64,000 nt of DNA from Vreelandella neptunia. Its GTDB lineage: Bacteria; Pseudomonadota; Gammaproteobacteria; Pseudomonadales; Halomonadaceae. Every line of letters begins with the position of its first letter. Within the stretch, counting starts at the first letter, position 1. The stretch is from contig NZ_CP140255.1 in assembly GCF_034479615.1 (NCBI RefSeq), forward strand, positions 3,410,001-3,474,000, read 5' to 3'. Shown here piece by piece: positions 7,971 through 17,625 of the stretch. Both the position numbers and the translations under genes were made by a program. The notes under the pieces were generated by a model. The model searched no databases. It was not told where the DNA came from and saw nothing but the letters and a program-made list of their open reading frames with translations.

Positions 7971-10900
7971 ATGTTTCACGGCGGGCTACTGGTAGCGGTT
8001 TCGTTACTCTACATTGCCGTTCTATTCGGCATCGCATGGTACGGTGACCGCCGCGCGCGTACCCATGGCGCCACCCGTCGGCGTCCGATCATATATAGCC
8101 TGGCGCTGGCTATTTACTGTACCTCGTGGACGTTTTACGGCGCGGTTGGTCAAGCCGCCACAGCGGGATGGTCGTTTGCGAGCATCTTCGTCGGTCCAAT
8201 TTTAACATTTTTGCTATTCTGGCCGGTGCTGGCCAAGATGATCCGGGTTGCCAAGCATCAAAACGTCACCTCGATTGCCGATTTCATTGCCTCCCGTTAC
8301 GGTAAAACCCAGTCGCTGGCCGCCTTTGCCAGCCTGGTCGCCCTGGTAGGCACCCTGCCCTACATTGCCCTACAGCTAAAAGCAGTTTCCACGACTTTTA
8401 GCGTTCTTACCGATGCCACAGATGTGACCCATACGCCGCTATTTGGCGATACGGCCTTCTATGTGGCCATTGTGATGGCGATTTTCGCGATTCTATTTGG
8501 TACCCGCCACACCGATGCCACCGAACACCACGAAGGCTTAATCCACGCAGTAGCGTTTGAATCGCTGGTCAAACTGCTCGCCTTCGTGGTGCTTGGCGCC
8601 TTTGTTACCTGGGGCATGTTTGATGGCCTGGGCGAGCTGATGGGGCACGCCGAAAGTCAGCTCGAGCTCCAGCGCCAGCTTGCCAACCAGGATTTTGGTC
8701 AAAGTTTCTGGGCACAAACGCTGCTCGCTATGTTGGCAATTCTGTGTCTACCGCGCCAGTTCCATGTGGCTGTGGTGGAGAACATTCACCCTGACGATGC
8801 CACGAAAGCACGCTGGCTGTTCCCTCTCTACCTGCTGGCCATTGCCTTTTTCGTGGTGCCCTTGGCCGCCGCTGGCCTGCTGCTGTTTTCCGAAAGCGGC
8901 GTAGAGCCCGACACCTACGTACTGGCACTATCCATGGCCTCGGGCCACCAGTGGTTAACGCTACTCACCTTTATCGGCGGTTTCTCGGCGGCAACGGGCA
9001 TGGTGATTGTTGCCGCCGTGGCCGTGTCGATCATGATCTCCAACGAAATCGTTATCCCAGCGCTATTCCGACTGCGCTGGTTTGATACCAAGGCGCGGGA
9101 TTATGGTCGCTTGGTGCTGCGTGCGCGGCGTTTAACCATTGTCGCCGTACTGGCCATGGCCTACGGCTTCTATCAGCTGATTGCTGAATTTACCTCGCTG
9201 GCCTCGATTGGCATGCTCTCGTTTGCTGCCGCTGCCCAGTTTGCGCCAGCCTTGATTGGCGGGCTCTACTGGAAGCGCGGTAACCGGCTTGGAGTCATCG
9301 TCGGGATGAATGCGGGCTTCGCCATCTGGGCCTATAGCCTGCTAATGCCCGCGATGATCAATGCAGGCGTGCTGCCTACCGCTTGGCTTGACGGTGGCCC
9401 ATTGGGGCTCAATTGGCTATCGCCCACGGCGCTATTCGGCCTCAACTTGGGTGACAGCTTTACCCACGGCGTGATGCTATCCCTCGGGGTTAACCTGTTC
9501 TGCTACATTTTTGTTTCCCAAATTACCTCTCAGCGTGTGGTCGAGCGTATTCAGGCCTCGCTGTTCGTGGATAGCGTGGAAACGCGTCAAACCTCGGTTA
9601 ACCGCCCCTGGACTGGGGCGACCACCGTGGGCGATTTAAAAGTCCTCTGCGAGCGCTTTTTAGGCGCGGGTCAGGTGGATCGCGCCTTTGAAGACTACGC
9701 CCGCCGAGTGGGTAAACCGCTGGATGACGGCACCCGAGCCTCGATTGATATTATCCAGTTTACCGAGCGCTTTCTGGCCTCGGTGCTGGGCGCTTCATCG
9801 GCACGCATCGTGGTTAACTCGGCGCTTCAGGGGCGCGGTATCGGCATCTCGGATGTGATTTCGATAGTCGATGAAGCCTCCCAGGTATTGGAGTTCAACC
9901 GGGCGCTGCTCCAGGCCACCATTGAAAATATTAATCAGGGTATCAGCGTGGTCGACCAGAACCTGCGCCTGGTGGTGTGGAACCAGCGCTATCTGGAGCT
10001 TTTCCGCTTCCCTGACCACCTGATTCGCGTTGGCGCACCCATTGACCGTATATTCCGCTACAACGCCCACAACGGCGAGTATGGCCCGGGCGACCCGGAA
10101 GAGCATGTCCAGCTACTGCTCGACAATATTCGCGAAGGCCAGCCCCACCGCTACGTGCGCTACCGCCAGGACGGCAGCGTGCTGGAAGTGCAGGGCAACC
10201 CAATGCCCGGCGGCGGCTTTGTGTATACCTACCAGGATATTACCCAGCAGAAGCGCATCGAAGAGGCGCTAATTCGCTCGGAAAACAATATCCGTATCTA
10301 TACCGACAACGTGCCCGCGTTGATTGCCTACTTCGACAAAGAGTGCCGTTACCTATTTACCAACCGTGCCTACGAGCAGGCGTTCAATATTGACCGCAAT
10401 GCGGTCATTGGTCGGCGCTTTGAAGACGTGCTGCCAGTTAAGCAGGCGGAGGAGCGCGCGCCATGGGTCGCGCGCTCCTTGAACGGCGAACGGGTCAGCT
10501 TTGAAGTCTCGCTGCGGGTGAACAACGCCATGCGCTATATGCTGGTCACTTACACGCCGCACTTTGGCGACAGCCAGGCAATCCTGGGCTTCTTTGCGCT
10601 CTACCAGGATATTACCGAACGCCGTCAGGCTGAAATTGCCCTTAAAGAGACCAACGAAACTCTTGAAGAGCGCGTCCGCGAACGCACCCAGGCGCTCTCT
10701 GAAGCCAACGCGGCATTGCGCCAGGAGAACCGGGTACGCGCCGAGGCGGAGCTTGCGCTGCGCCAGGCCAAGCAGCTCGCGGAAGATGCCAACGCCTCAA
10801 AGACGCGCTTTTTGGCCGCGGCCAGCCACGACTTGCTGCAACCCCTGAACGCGGCGCGGCTATTTACTTCTGCGCTGATGCAGAACGTGACCACCACCGA

Positions 10901-11912
10901 TACTCAGCGCATCGTTGGCCATATCGATAACTCGCTGCAGGCCGCCGAGGAACTGCTAAGCACCCTGCTGGATATCTCCAAGCTGGACGCAGGCGCCCTA
11001 ACGCCCCGACGCAGTCACTTTGCCCTAGCGGATATCTTCCGACCGTTACGCGCTGAATTTGAGGTGATGGCAGACGATCGCGGACTGGACTTAGAAGTCG
11101 TGCCTACCCAGCTTTGGGTCGACTCAGATCCTCAAATGCTGCGCCGTATTGTGCAAAACTTCTTGTCCAATGCGATTCGCTACACTCAAGAGGGGCGCGT
11201 GCTGTTGGGCTGCCGTCGCCAAAACGGCTGGCTCTCTATTGAAGTGTGGGACAGCGGCCCCGGCATTCCCGAGTCTAAATTGAGCGAGATTTTTCAGGAA
11301 TTCCGTCGCTTGGATCAGGTCTCCCGCCACAAAGAGAGCGAAAAAGGCCTCGGTCTTGGGCTCTCCATTGCCGACCGCATGAGCCGCGTGCTGGATCACC
11401 CTATCAAGGTACGTTCAACGGTAGGCAAAGGCGCGGTTTTCTCAGTCAGCGTACCGATTGTCACCGCCCACGAGTCAAGCAACACCGAGCTTGAGCCACA
11501 GACCCGGCGCGGCAGCCATAAGCTGAGCGGTACGCGGATTGTTTGTATCGATAACGAGACACTAATTCTGGAAGGCATGACCGCCATGCTTAGCGGCTGG
11601 GGCTGCGAGGTATTTACCGCCACTAGCATCGGCGGGGCCAAATCCATCTTACGTAATATGGATGGCGACCCTGACGCTATTCTGGCGGACTACCACCTGG
11701 ATAACGAAGTCACCGGCTTAATGGCGCTAGAGGCACTCAGCGAGCGTGTTGAGGGGGCAGTGCCGGGGATTGTGATTACCGCTGACCGCACCGAAGCGGT
11801 GGCTGAGGAGATCAAGCGGGCGGGCTATCAACTGCTATTGAAGCCCGTTAAACCGGCGGCGCTGCGGGCACTGTTGACGCGCACACTGCAGGCCAATCGC
11901 GCGGCGCGTTAA
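7971..11912 (+). CDS. crbS: CrbS-type hybrid sensor kinase with SSS transporter-like domain
   Basis: A 1313-aa inner-membrane protein. Residues 1 to about 510 form an SLC5/SSS-like bundle of about 13 helices. Two PAS domains follow (about 640-760 and 770-890), then a coiled coil and a HisKA domain with phospho-acceptor His953 in ASHDLLQPLN. The HATPase (about 1055-1165) has N box NFLSNAIRYT and GPGIP. A C-terminal receiver domain has Asp1240 in ADYHLDNE. This architecture matches CrbS (also MxtR) of Pseudomonas and Vibrio, which senses carbon status and activates acs through CrbR. Here the regulator gene is convergent, 38 bp away. Whether the membrane part transports anything is unknown. Confidence 0.9.
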   Translation: MFHGGLLVAVSLLYIAVLFGIAWYGDRRARTHGATRRRPIIYSLALAIYCTSWTFYGAVGQAATAGWSFASIFVGPILTFLLFWPVLAKMIRVAKHQNVTSIADFIASRYGKTQSLAAFASLVALVGTLPYIALQLKAVSTTFSVLTDATDVTHTPLFGDTAFYVAIVMAIFAILFGTRHTDATEHHEGLIHAVAFESLVKLLAFVVLGAFVTWGMFDGLGELMGHAESQLELQRQLANQDFGQSFWAQTLLAMLAILCLPRQFHVAVVENIHPDDATKARWLFPLYLLAIAFFVVPLAAAGLLLFSESGVEPDTYVLALSMASGHQWLTLLTFIGGFSAATGMVIVAAVAVSIMISNEIVIPALFRLRWFDTKARDYGRLVLRARRLTIVAVLAMAYGFYQLIAEFTSLASIGMLSFAAAAQFAPALIGGLYWKRGNRLGVIVGMNAGFAIWAYSLLMPAMINAGVLPTAWLDGGPLGLNWLSPTALFGLNLGDSFTHGVMLSLGVNLFCYIFVSQITSQRVVERIQASLFVDSVETRQTSVNRPWTGATTVGDLKVLCERFLGAGQVDRAFEDYARRVGKPLDDGTRASIDIIQFTERFLASVLGASSARIVVNSALQGRGIGISDVISIVDEASQVLEFNRALLQATIENINQGISVVDQNLRLVVWNQRYLELFRFPDHLIRVGAPIDRIFRYNAHNGEYGPGDPEEHVQLLLDNIREGQPHRYVRYRQDGSVLEVQGNPMPGGGFVYTYQDITQQKRIEEALIRSENNIRIYTDNVPALIAYFDKECRYLFTNRAYEQAFNIDRNAVIGRRFEDVLPVKQAEERAPWVARSLNGERVSFEVSLRVNNAMRYMLVTYTPHFGDSQAILGFFALYQDITERRQAEIALKETNETLEERVRERTQALSEANAALRQENRVRAEAELALRQAKQLAEDANASKTRFLAAASHDLLQPLNAARLFTSALMQNVTTTDTQRIVGHIDNSLQAAEELLSTLLDISKLDAGALTPRRSHFALADIFRPLRAEFEVMADDRGLDLEVVPTQLWVDSDPQMLRRIVQNFLSNAIRYTQEGRVLLGCRRQNGWLSIEVWDSGPGIPESKLSEIFQEFRRLDQVSRHKESEKGLGLGLSIADRMSRVLDHPIKVRSTVGKGAVFSVSVPIVTAHESSNTELEPQTRRGSHKLSGTRIVCIDNETLILEGMTAMLSGWGCEVFTATSIGGAKSILRNMDGDPDAILADYHLDNEVTGLMALEALSERVEGAVPGIVITADRTEAVAEEIKRAGYQLLLKPVKPAALRALLTRTLQANRAAR

Positions 11913-11922
11913 GCGCGCCGCG
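11900..11922. terminator. GC-rich hairpin at the crbS stop codon
   Basis: CGCGGCGCG (11900-11908) pairs perfectly with CGCGCCGCG (11914-11922) around TTAAG, a loop that contains most of the crbS TAA stop codon. It lies between convergent crbS and crbR. There is no T-run, so it may slow or end transcription without being a classic terminator. Confidence 0.4.
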
Positions 11923-11950
11923 GTTAACGCCGGCAGTACTTGCTAATTGC

Positions 11951-12613
11951 TTAGGAAACGACTTTCGGCGGCTCGACTTCAAGTTTCTGAGCCGCGATAA
12001 CTGCCTGGGTACGTGAGTGCACGCCCAGCTTGCGTAGAATCGCGGTCACGTGGGCCTTGATCGTGGCTTCTGAGACGCTCAGTTCATAAGCGATCTGTTT
12101 ATTCAGCAGACCTTCGGTCAGCATATTCAAGACGCGGAACTGCTGGGGCGTCAGCGATGCAATCGCCTCGGCAAAACGCGACTCCTCTTCGCTGGTCTCT
12201 TCCAGCACGTTGGCCAACGCTTCAGGCAACCACACTTCGCCTTGCAGAATTTCACCGACGGCTTCAGCAATTAGTTGTAGAGACGATGATTTGGGGATAA
12301 AACCCGACGCGCCGTAGTCAATAGCACGACGCACCACGTAGGGCTCATCACTGCCAGACACGACCGCAACGGGGATATCGGGCATCTGGCCGCGCAGTTG
12401 GATCAAACCAGAGAAGCCGTGGGCTCCCGGCATGTGCAGATCGAGCAGAATCAAATCGGCATCTGGGTGGCGGTTCACCACGTCAGTGGTTGCTTCCATG
12501 GTATCCGCTTCGACAATTTCCGCCTGGGGGGCCAACTGGCGTAACGCTTGGGTCAGCGCTGCACGAAACAGCGGGTGATCGTCAGCGACGATAAACTTAT
12601 GAGCTACTGCCAT
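11951..12613 (-). CDS. crbR: CrbR-type response regulator (REC plus LuxR HTH)
   Basis: 220 aa. The N-terminal receiver domain has the acidic pair in VADDHP and the phospho-acceptor Asp in LILLDLHMPG. The C-terminal LuxR/NarL-type HTH is at about 148-210 (LTPQQFRVLNMLTEG, then IKAHVTAILRKLGV). Presumed cytoplasmic partner of CrbS and direct activator of acs and the acetate symporter, as for CrbR/ErdR-type regulators. GGAGGA precedes the ATG at 12613. It reads in the same direction as acs but is separated from it by about 250 bp with a hairpin, so it is probably a separate unit. Confidence 0.9.
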   Translation of the reverse strand: MAVAHKFIVADDHPLFRAALTQALRQLAPQAEIVEADTMEATTDVVNRHPDADLILLDLHMPGAHGFSGLIQLRGQMPDIPVAVVSGSDEPYVVRRAIDYGASGFIPKSSSLQLIAEAVGEILQGEVWLPEALANVLEETSEEESRFAEAIASLTPQQFRVLNMLTEGLLNKQIAYELSVSEATIKAHVTAILRKLGVHSRTQAVIAAQKLEVEPPKVVS

Positions 12614-12778
12614 GGATATTCCTCCGGTTCCTCGAGCAGCGGGGTTGTCTGCCGCCGCGACGCTAGGCTCTTACGGTTGTGAAGCATGGTACCCCATGGG
12701 CTTCATCATGCCCAAGCATCACATGCACAATTTATAATAGATCGTTCACACAAGTGAAACACGTATCTATAAACGCAA

Positions 12779-12810
12779 CCGTGCCGACCTACTCAGGTCG
12801 GCACGGTTTT
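12779..12810. terminator. Strong hairpin after acs
   Basis: CCGTGCCGACCT (12779-12790) pairs perfectly with AGGTCGGCACGG (12795-12806) around ACTC. The TTTT follows on the plus strand. On the minus strand, where acs ends at 12862, only TTGCG follows. It therefore ends acs weakly, or acts mainly against rightward transcription. Confidence 0.65.
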
Positions 12811-12861
12811 GAGTCGGCAAACAAGCTTTATTGGGCTAGATAGCCTACAGTGTTGTCGCCA

Positions 12862-14811
12862 TTATTGGTTGGCGCGATGCTCAATCAGCTCATCGACCAC
12901 CGACGGGTCGGCCAGCGTACTGGTATCACCCAAGCCATCGCACTCATTGGCGGCAATCTTGCGCAAAATGCGGCGCATGATTTTACCCGAGCGAGTTTTA
13001 GGCAAACCTGGCGCCCACTGGATAACATCCGGCGAAGCAATCGGGCCAATATCCTTGCGCACCCACTGGGTCAGCTCTTTTTTGAGTTCGTCTGTCGCCT
13101 CAATACCGTCATTCAGGGTGACATAGATATAGATGCCTTGTCCCTTAATATCGTGCGGGAAGCCAACAACGGCTGCTTCCGCAACGGCGCTGTGGGCGAC
13201 CAGAGAGGACTCAATCTCAGCGGTGCCCATACGGTGGCCCGAAACGTTCAGCACGTCGTCCACACGCCCGGTGATCCAGTAGTAGCCATCCTCATCGCGG
13301 CGACAGCCGTCACCGGTGAAGTACATACCGTCGTAGGTCGAGAAGTAGGTCTGAACATAGCGCTCGTGGTCACCCCAAATAGAGCGCGCCTGACCCGGCC
13401 AGGCGTCAAGGATGACCAAGTTGCCTTCAGTGGCACCTTCCAGTTTATTGCCTTCGTTATCGACCAGCGCGGGCTTCACACCGAAAAACGGTACGGTCGC
13501 AGAGCCAGGCTTAAGCGGGGTAGCGCCCGGCAGCGGCGCAATCATGATGCCGCCGGTTTCGGTTTGCCACCAGGTATCCACTATCGGGCATTTTTCGTTG
13601 CCGATAACGCGGTAGAACCACTCCCAGGCCTCCGGGTTAATTGGCTCACCCACGGAGCCCAACAGGCGCAGAGTATCGCGCTTGCTCGAATCCATGACAT
13701 TGTCGCCATGGGCCATCAAAGCACGCACCGCGGTGGGCGCAGTGTAAAGAATATTAACGTTGTGCTTATCAACGATATCCCCCATCCGGCCATGGGTAGG
13801 ATAGCTGGGCACGCCCTCAAACATCAGGGTCGTCGCACCGTTGGCCAAGGGGCCATAAACGATATAGCTGTGCCCGGTGACCCAGCCAACATCCGCGGTG
13901 CACCAGTAGATTTCTCCCTCTTGATAGTCAAACACGTACTGGTGGGTCATGGCGGCGTAGGTCAGGTAGCCACCAGTAGTGTGCTTCAAGCCTTTCGGCG
14001 CACCGGTAGAACCCGAGGTGTAGAGAATAAACAGCGGGTCTTCGGCGCCCATAGCTTCCGGCTCACACTCGCTGGACTGCTTGTCGACCAGCTCGTCAAA
14101 CCAGACATCGCGGCCCTCTTTCCAATCGATCTCACCGCCGGTGCGCTTCACTACCAGGACGTTTTTGCACACATCAGTGCCGTCACGGGTCAGCGCGGCG
14201 TCCACGTTCTCTTTCAGCGGCACGTGCTTACCACCGCGCACCGACTCATCGGCGGTAATCACCAGCTTGGAGTCAGCGCCAATGACCCGCTGAGCAACGG
14301 CGTCTGGCGAGAAGCCACCAAAGACAACCGAGTGAACGGCCCCGATGCGCGAACAGGCAAGCATCGCCATGGCCGCTTCGGGAATCATCGGCATATATAG
14401 CGTGACGGTATCGCCTTTACCGATACCCAGCTCTTTCAGCGCGTTGGCCAGCTGATTCGTGCGTGCATAAAGTTCACGATAAGTAATGTGCTTGGAATCA
14501 TCGGGATTGTCGCCTTCCCAAATGATCGCCGTCTGATCACCGCGTTTATCCAGGTGGCGATCGAGGCAGTTGGCGCTGACGTTAAGCAGGCCATCCTCAA
14601 ACCAGCGAATATCGACATTGTCACGCGCAAAGGAGGTATTTTTAATTTTGCTGGGCGCTTTAATCCAGTCGAGCCGCTTGGCTTGTTCAGCCCAGAAGCC
14701 CTCAGGGTCGTCTATCGACTGCTGATACATGGCCTCATATTTGGCTTTATCGGCCCAGGCATTGGCGGCGAAATCGTCGCGCACCGGATAGACGTTCTGT
14801 TGATCGCTCAT
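12862..14811 (-). CDS. acs: Acetyl-CoA synthetase
   Basis: A 649-aa AMP-forming acetate:CoA ligase that converts acetate, ATP and CoA to acetyl-CoA through acetyl-AMP. It has the adenylate-binding loop [11 protein letters not shown], the core WWQTETGG, and near the C-terminus [11 protein letters not shown], whose Lys is the catalytic and acetylation-controlled residue. Full family length; the start [10 protein letters not shown] is normal. It is monocistronic, with a 190-bp upstream region carrying the motif shared with the symporter promoter. It is the expected main target of CrbS/CrbR. Confidence 0.97.
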   Translation of the reverse strand: MSDQQNVYPVRDDFAANAWADKAKYEAMYQQSIDDPEGFWAEQAKRLDWIKAPSKIKNTSFARDNVDIRWFEDGLLNVSANCLDRHLDKRGDQTAIIWEGDNPDDSKHITYRELYARTNQLANALKELGIGKGDTVTLYMPMIPEAAMAMLACSRIGAVHSVVFGGFSPDAVAQRVIGADSKLVITADESVRGGKHVPLKENVDAALTRDGTDVCKNVLVVKRTGGEIDWKEGRDVWFDELVDKQSSECEPEAMGAEDPLFILYTSGSTGAPKGLKHTTGGYLTYAAMTHQYVFDYQEGEIYWCTADVGWVTGHSYIVYGPLANGATTLMFEGVPSYPTHGRMGDIVDKHNVNILYTAPTAVRALMAHGDNVMDSSKRDTLRLLGSVGEPINPEAWEWFYRVIGNEKCPIVDTWWQTETGGIMIAPLPGATPLKPGSATVPFFGVKPALVDNEGNKLEGATEGNLVILDAWPGQARSIWGDHERYVQTYFSTYDGMYFTGDGCRRDEDGYYWITGRVDDVLNVSGHRMGTAEIESSLVAHSAVAEAAVVGFPHDIKGQGIYIYVTLNDGIEATDELKKELTQWVRKDIGPIASPDVIQWAPGLPKTRSGKIMRRILRKIAANECDGLGDTSTLADPSVVDELIEHRANQ

Positions 14812-14923
14812 AAAATTGCCTCTGTCCGTGAAAATGCACTCTCTAAGAAACTGTAGTCGATAAGCTTATTTATGGGGCTGATTAGCCATTATCGGGAGTA
14901 TCGACTGCCATTAATGTTCCCCT

Positions 14924-14966
14924 AGCATAAACCTCCTCGCGCGGGCTTCCCTTTAGACATTGGTAT
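14924..14966 (-). promoter_or_regulatory. Candidate acs promoter with possible CrbR site
   Basis: On the minus strand ATACCAATGTCT (14955-14966), followed by AAAGGGA, matches 11 of 12 bases of the motif upstream of the symporter operon. A possible -10, TATGCT, lies at 14924-14929, 37 bp from the motif start compared with 46 at the symporter promoter, about one helical turn apart. No good -35 is visible, which would suit activation. Confidence 0.35.
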
Positions 14967-15005
14967 TATCATTTTTTATTTAAAAAACAAACATTTATAA
15001 ACTAA

Positions 15006-15554
15006 TCACGAGACAACTTCCGGCCTGTAGACCAAGGTCTTAGCGCAGTATCGGCAGCGATAATGACGCCCGTTTACCACTAAAGCATGACGTCTCGGGG
15101 TAAATTGATGAAAGCGGCAATCGCATTGGTAACGATAAGGTGCGGACTGCGCCTGCTTAATATCAAACCGATGGGTTACGCTGGGAACTAAGCCAAAAAG
15201 GTCGCGCATGACCGTTTTCCACTCGCGGCCGTGAGGTTTTAAACGCGGGCCATTGTCCAAATGGAACACCAGCCAGTGAGCCATTTCGTGAGGGATCACC
15301 TCATCAAAAAACGCCGTGCGGTTCTCACTCAGTAGTACCGGGTTAAAGCGCAGACCGCCGTGGCCAAGGTGCGCCTGACCGGCCGAAGCGCCGCGCAGGT
15401 TAAACCACACTTTTGGGGCTGGTAGAGCAGGGCACACTTCACAGCAGCGCTGCCACGCCTGCTCAACGCGAGTAAGCGTGGCCTGGTGTAACTCTGTTTC
15501 CGACATGGTCGCCAATTCAGAGGCAGGCCAAGGGGGCAGTGGTGAGGTCTTCAT
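15006..15554 (-). CDS. SprT-family zinc metalloprotease-like protein
   Basis: 182 aa with the SprT-like domain. The zinc site HEMAH has His89, Glu90 and His93, and a later His in KPHGREW probably completes it. A C-terminal zinc ribbon (CDCRFH and CRYC) follows. The family is related to eukaryotic Spartan proteases, but its bacterial role is poorly known. The ATG at 15554 has no clear ribosome-binding site; Met17 at 15506 is an alternative. It lies upstream of acs in the same direction, with an AT-rich gap between, and is divergent from the UPF0149 gene. Confidence 0.88.
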   Translation of the reverse strand: MKTSPLPPWPASELATMSETELHQATLTRVEQAWQRCCEVCPALPAPKVWFNLRGASAGQAHLGHGGLRFNPVLLSENRTAFFDEVIPHEMAHWLVFHLDNGPRLKPHGREWKTVMRDLFGLVPSVTHRFDIKQAQSAPYRYQCDCRFHQFTPRRHALVVNGRHYRCRYCAKTLVYRPEVVS

Positions 15555-15617
15555 TAGTGATAAACTAGCCGCTATAAATAACCATTGATGAACGTTTGTA
15601 TTAACGAGGCTTTACTC

Positions 15618-16277
15618 ATGGCAGAGCGCAGCGATACGCCTGAAACGAACACGCCACCGCAGCCACTGCTCGAGGATGAGCAGTTGGATAGACTGGACGA
15701 TTTCCTCGACTCGGATCAAGTCGATGAAGACGCCCTGGATCTTATCTCCGCCCATGGCTTTTTAGTGGCCCTTGCCGTGGCCCCCAGCGAAGTGCCGCCT
15801 ACCCAGTGGCTGGCTGAGCTGTTTCAGGGCGAGCCTCGCTACGCCGATGACGCCGAGCGTGATGAGATTATTACCCTGCTCACGCTGCTGCGCGACAACG
15901 CAGTGGCGGTACTCGAGCAAGGCGGCTTGCCTGAACTGCCGTTTGAGCTAACCCTGGGGGGGGAGCCCGCCGAGGAGACCCCCATTGGCGACTGGTGTGC
16001 GGGCTTTATGGAAGGCGTCTTCAGTGACGAAAGCGCTTGGTTCCAGGACGATGAAGAAGCTGCCGCCACCCTGCTGCTGCCGTTTATGCTGCTTTCTGGG
16101 CTATTCGACGAAGAGCCGGACATGGCCGAGCTGGCCAAGGATCAACAGCGCCAGGAATCGCTGGTAGTACAATTACCGGAGCTGGTTTTGGATCTTTACC
16201 TGCACTACCGCGTGCCACCGGAAACGCCCAAACCCAAACCGCGTAAAAAAACGCCTGCAAAGGGTAAAAAGGGCTAG
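15618..16277 (+). CDS. UPF0149 (YgfB/YecA-like) family protein
   Basis: 219 aa, very acidic, helical, with WCAGFMEGVF and the C-terminal hydrophobic helices typical of the YgfB/YecA family. The basic tail PKPKPRKKTPAKGKKG replaces the SEC-C metal motif found in some YecA proteins. ATG 15618 is preferred because GAGG lies about 8 nt upstream; a TTG at 15585 and an ATG at 15588 are in frame. The TAG stop codon lies inside the end of the palindromic element that follows. YgfB is linked to ampD control in Pseudomonas aeruginosa, but such a role here would be a guess. Confidence 0.85.
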   Translation: MAERSDTPETNTPPQPLLEDEQLDRLDDFLDSDQVDEDALDLISAHGFLVALAVAPSEVPPTQWLAELFQGEPRYADDAERDEIITLLTLLRDNAVAVLEQGGLPELPFELTLGGEPAEETPIGDWCAGFMEGVFSDESAWFQDDEEAAATLLLPFMLLSGLFDEEPDMAELAKDQQRQESLVVQLPELVLDLYLHYRVPPETPKPKPRKKTPAKGKKG

Positions 16278-16441
16278 CAGTCTGTCGGGCTTGGCCGATC
16301 GTCGCGAGAAGCACGGATTTTGAGCCAAATTTATCGATCGATTGAGGCGAATAGCTCGCTATTTAACGAAATTGATCGAATAAAGTTGGCCAAAATACCG
16401 GGATTCGCAGTAGATCAGTGTTAAGTCCGACAGGCTGCTAG
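16274..16441. repeat. 168-bp full-length imperfect palindrome (MITE-like)
   Basis: The ends CTAGCAGTCTGTCGGGCTT (16274-16292) and AAGTCCGACAGGCTGCTAG (16423-16441) are inverted repeats with two differences. Complementarity continues inward along both arms; for example CGGATTTTGAGCCAAATTTA on the left matches the reverse complement of the right arm with small gaps. It ends in a central hairpin AATAGC/GCTATT (16350-16363) at the exact midpoint. The element sits between convergent genes and supplies the stop codon of the UPF0149 gene. CTAG at both tips could be part of the repeat or a target duplication. It could be a miniature transposable element or a long transcript-ending hairpin. Confidence 0.7.
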
Positions 16442-16462
16442 GCTAAGCACTTAGCTTAAGCA

Positions 16463-17584
16463 CTATTTAAGCCGCGTAACCATGGCATCCAGCACGCCAT
16501 AGATCCACTCACGGGCGCGCTGCCCCCAGGGGCGCGCCGCCCAAGCCGCGGCATCTACCTCCTGGCTAGCGGCAAAATTTCGCTCAAACAGTTCGCACAC
16601 GTCTGCCGCGAGCTGCGGATCAACCACCTCCTGGTTTGCCTCTAGGTTCCAGTGCAAATTCCAGTGGTCAAAGTTACACGAACCAATGCTCACCCACTCA
16701 TCGGCGAGCACAAATTTAGCGTGGATAAAGGTCGGCTGAAACTCAAAAATGCGTACCCCAGCCTTGAGCATGGTGTGATAAAAGCGCTGACCGGCAAAGC
16801 GAACGCTGGGATGGTCATGCTTTGCCCCCGGCAGCAGTAAGCGTACGTCTATCCCTCTGCGAGCCGCTCGAACCAAGCGCCGACGCAGGGCAAAGGTGGG
16901 CACAAAATAGGGCGTGCATAACCAGAGTCGTTCATTTACCTGGCTGACCCGATAATGCAGTGAGTGACGAATCGCTTGATAACGGTAACCTCGCGCCGAC
17001 ATCGCCCGACCAGGCACGCCATTGGCAAGCGCCTGTGGTTCACGGCGCTCCGGAAGAGCCTGCTGACGGCCATCACCTCTCTCAGTACGGGTCAGCCGCG
17101 AGTGCCACAGGCGCCGAAACAGCAGTTCCCAATCGGCCACTACCGGCCCCTCAATACGCAGAGCAATTTCGTACCAGGCATTCAAAAACTCATCCACCGC
17201 GCCAAAGCCACCGGTGAACGCCAGTTCACCATCAATAACCACTATTTTGCGGTGATCGCGACTCAGGTTCAGCGCCAAGGAGTGAAGGCCTATGGGATTA
17301 AAAAAGCGCAGTTGAACCCCGCCCTGCTTCAACCGTTGGCGATCATGGCTGGAGAGGCCCATCGAGCCATACCCATCCAACAACAAACAGACGCAGACCC
17401 CGCGTTGGGCAGCCTCAATTAGCGCATCGCTGACTTGATCCGCCAGCTCTCCTGACTCCATCAAGTAGAGCTCTACCAGCACATAACGTCGCGCAGTACT
17501 GACCGCCTCAAACATGGCCGGCAGAAAGCGTGTGGCCTCCGGCAGTAGCGTAAATCGATTACCTTCTCGCCACGCGTTCTGCAT
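16463..17584 (-). CDS. Cardiolipin synthase B-like phospholipase D family protein
   Basis: 373 aa with the two HKD motifs of bacterial cardiolipin synthases: RDHRKIVVIDGELAFTGG in the first half and FIHAKFVLADEWVSIGSCN in the second, each giving H-x-K-x4-D. It lacks N-terminal membrane helices, like ClsB. It probably joins two phospholipids to make cardiolipin at the inner membrane. ATG 17584 has AAGGAG at ideal distance; a GTG at 17605 lies upstream of that site and is rejected. Monocistronic; it reads toward the palindromic element. Confidence 0.85.
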   Translation of the reverse strand: MQNAWREGNRFTLLPEATRFLPAMFEAVSTARRYVLVELYLMESGELADQVSDALIEAAQRGVCVCLLLDGYGSMGLSSHDRQRLKQGGVQLRFFNPIGLHSLALNLSRDHRKIVVIDGELAFTGGFGAVDEFLNAWYEIALRIEGPVVADWELLFRRLWHSRLTRTERGDGRQQALPERREPQALANGVPGRAMSARGYRYQAIRHSLHYRVSQVNERLWLCTPYFVPTFALRRRLVRAARRGIDVRLLLPGAKHDHPSVRFAGQRFYHTMLKAGVRIFEFQPTFIHAKFVLADEWVSIGSCNFDHWNLHWNLEANQEVVDPQLAADVCELFERNFAASQEVDAAAWAARPWGQRAREWIYGVLDAMVTRLK

Positions 17585-17625
17585 GGGTGCTCCTTGCTTT
17601 GCCACTGAGTAAGTACACTAACAAG

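Noticed and set aside
12850..14400. A 516-codon open frame on the plus strand across acs
   Set aside because: It is antisense to a full-length, motif-complete acs; its composition is that of a reverse-complement shadow and no ribosome-binding site or family match is seen.
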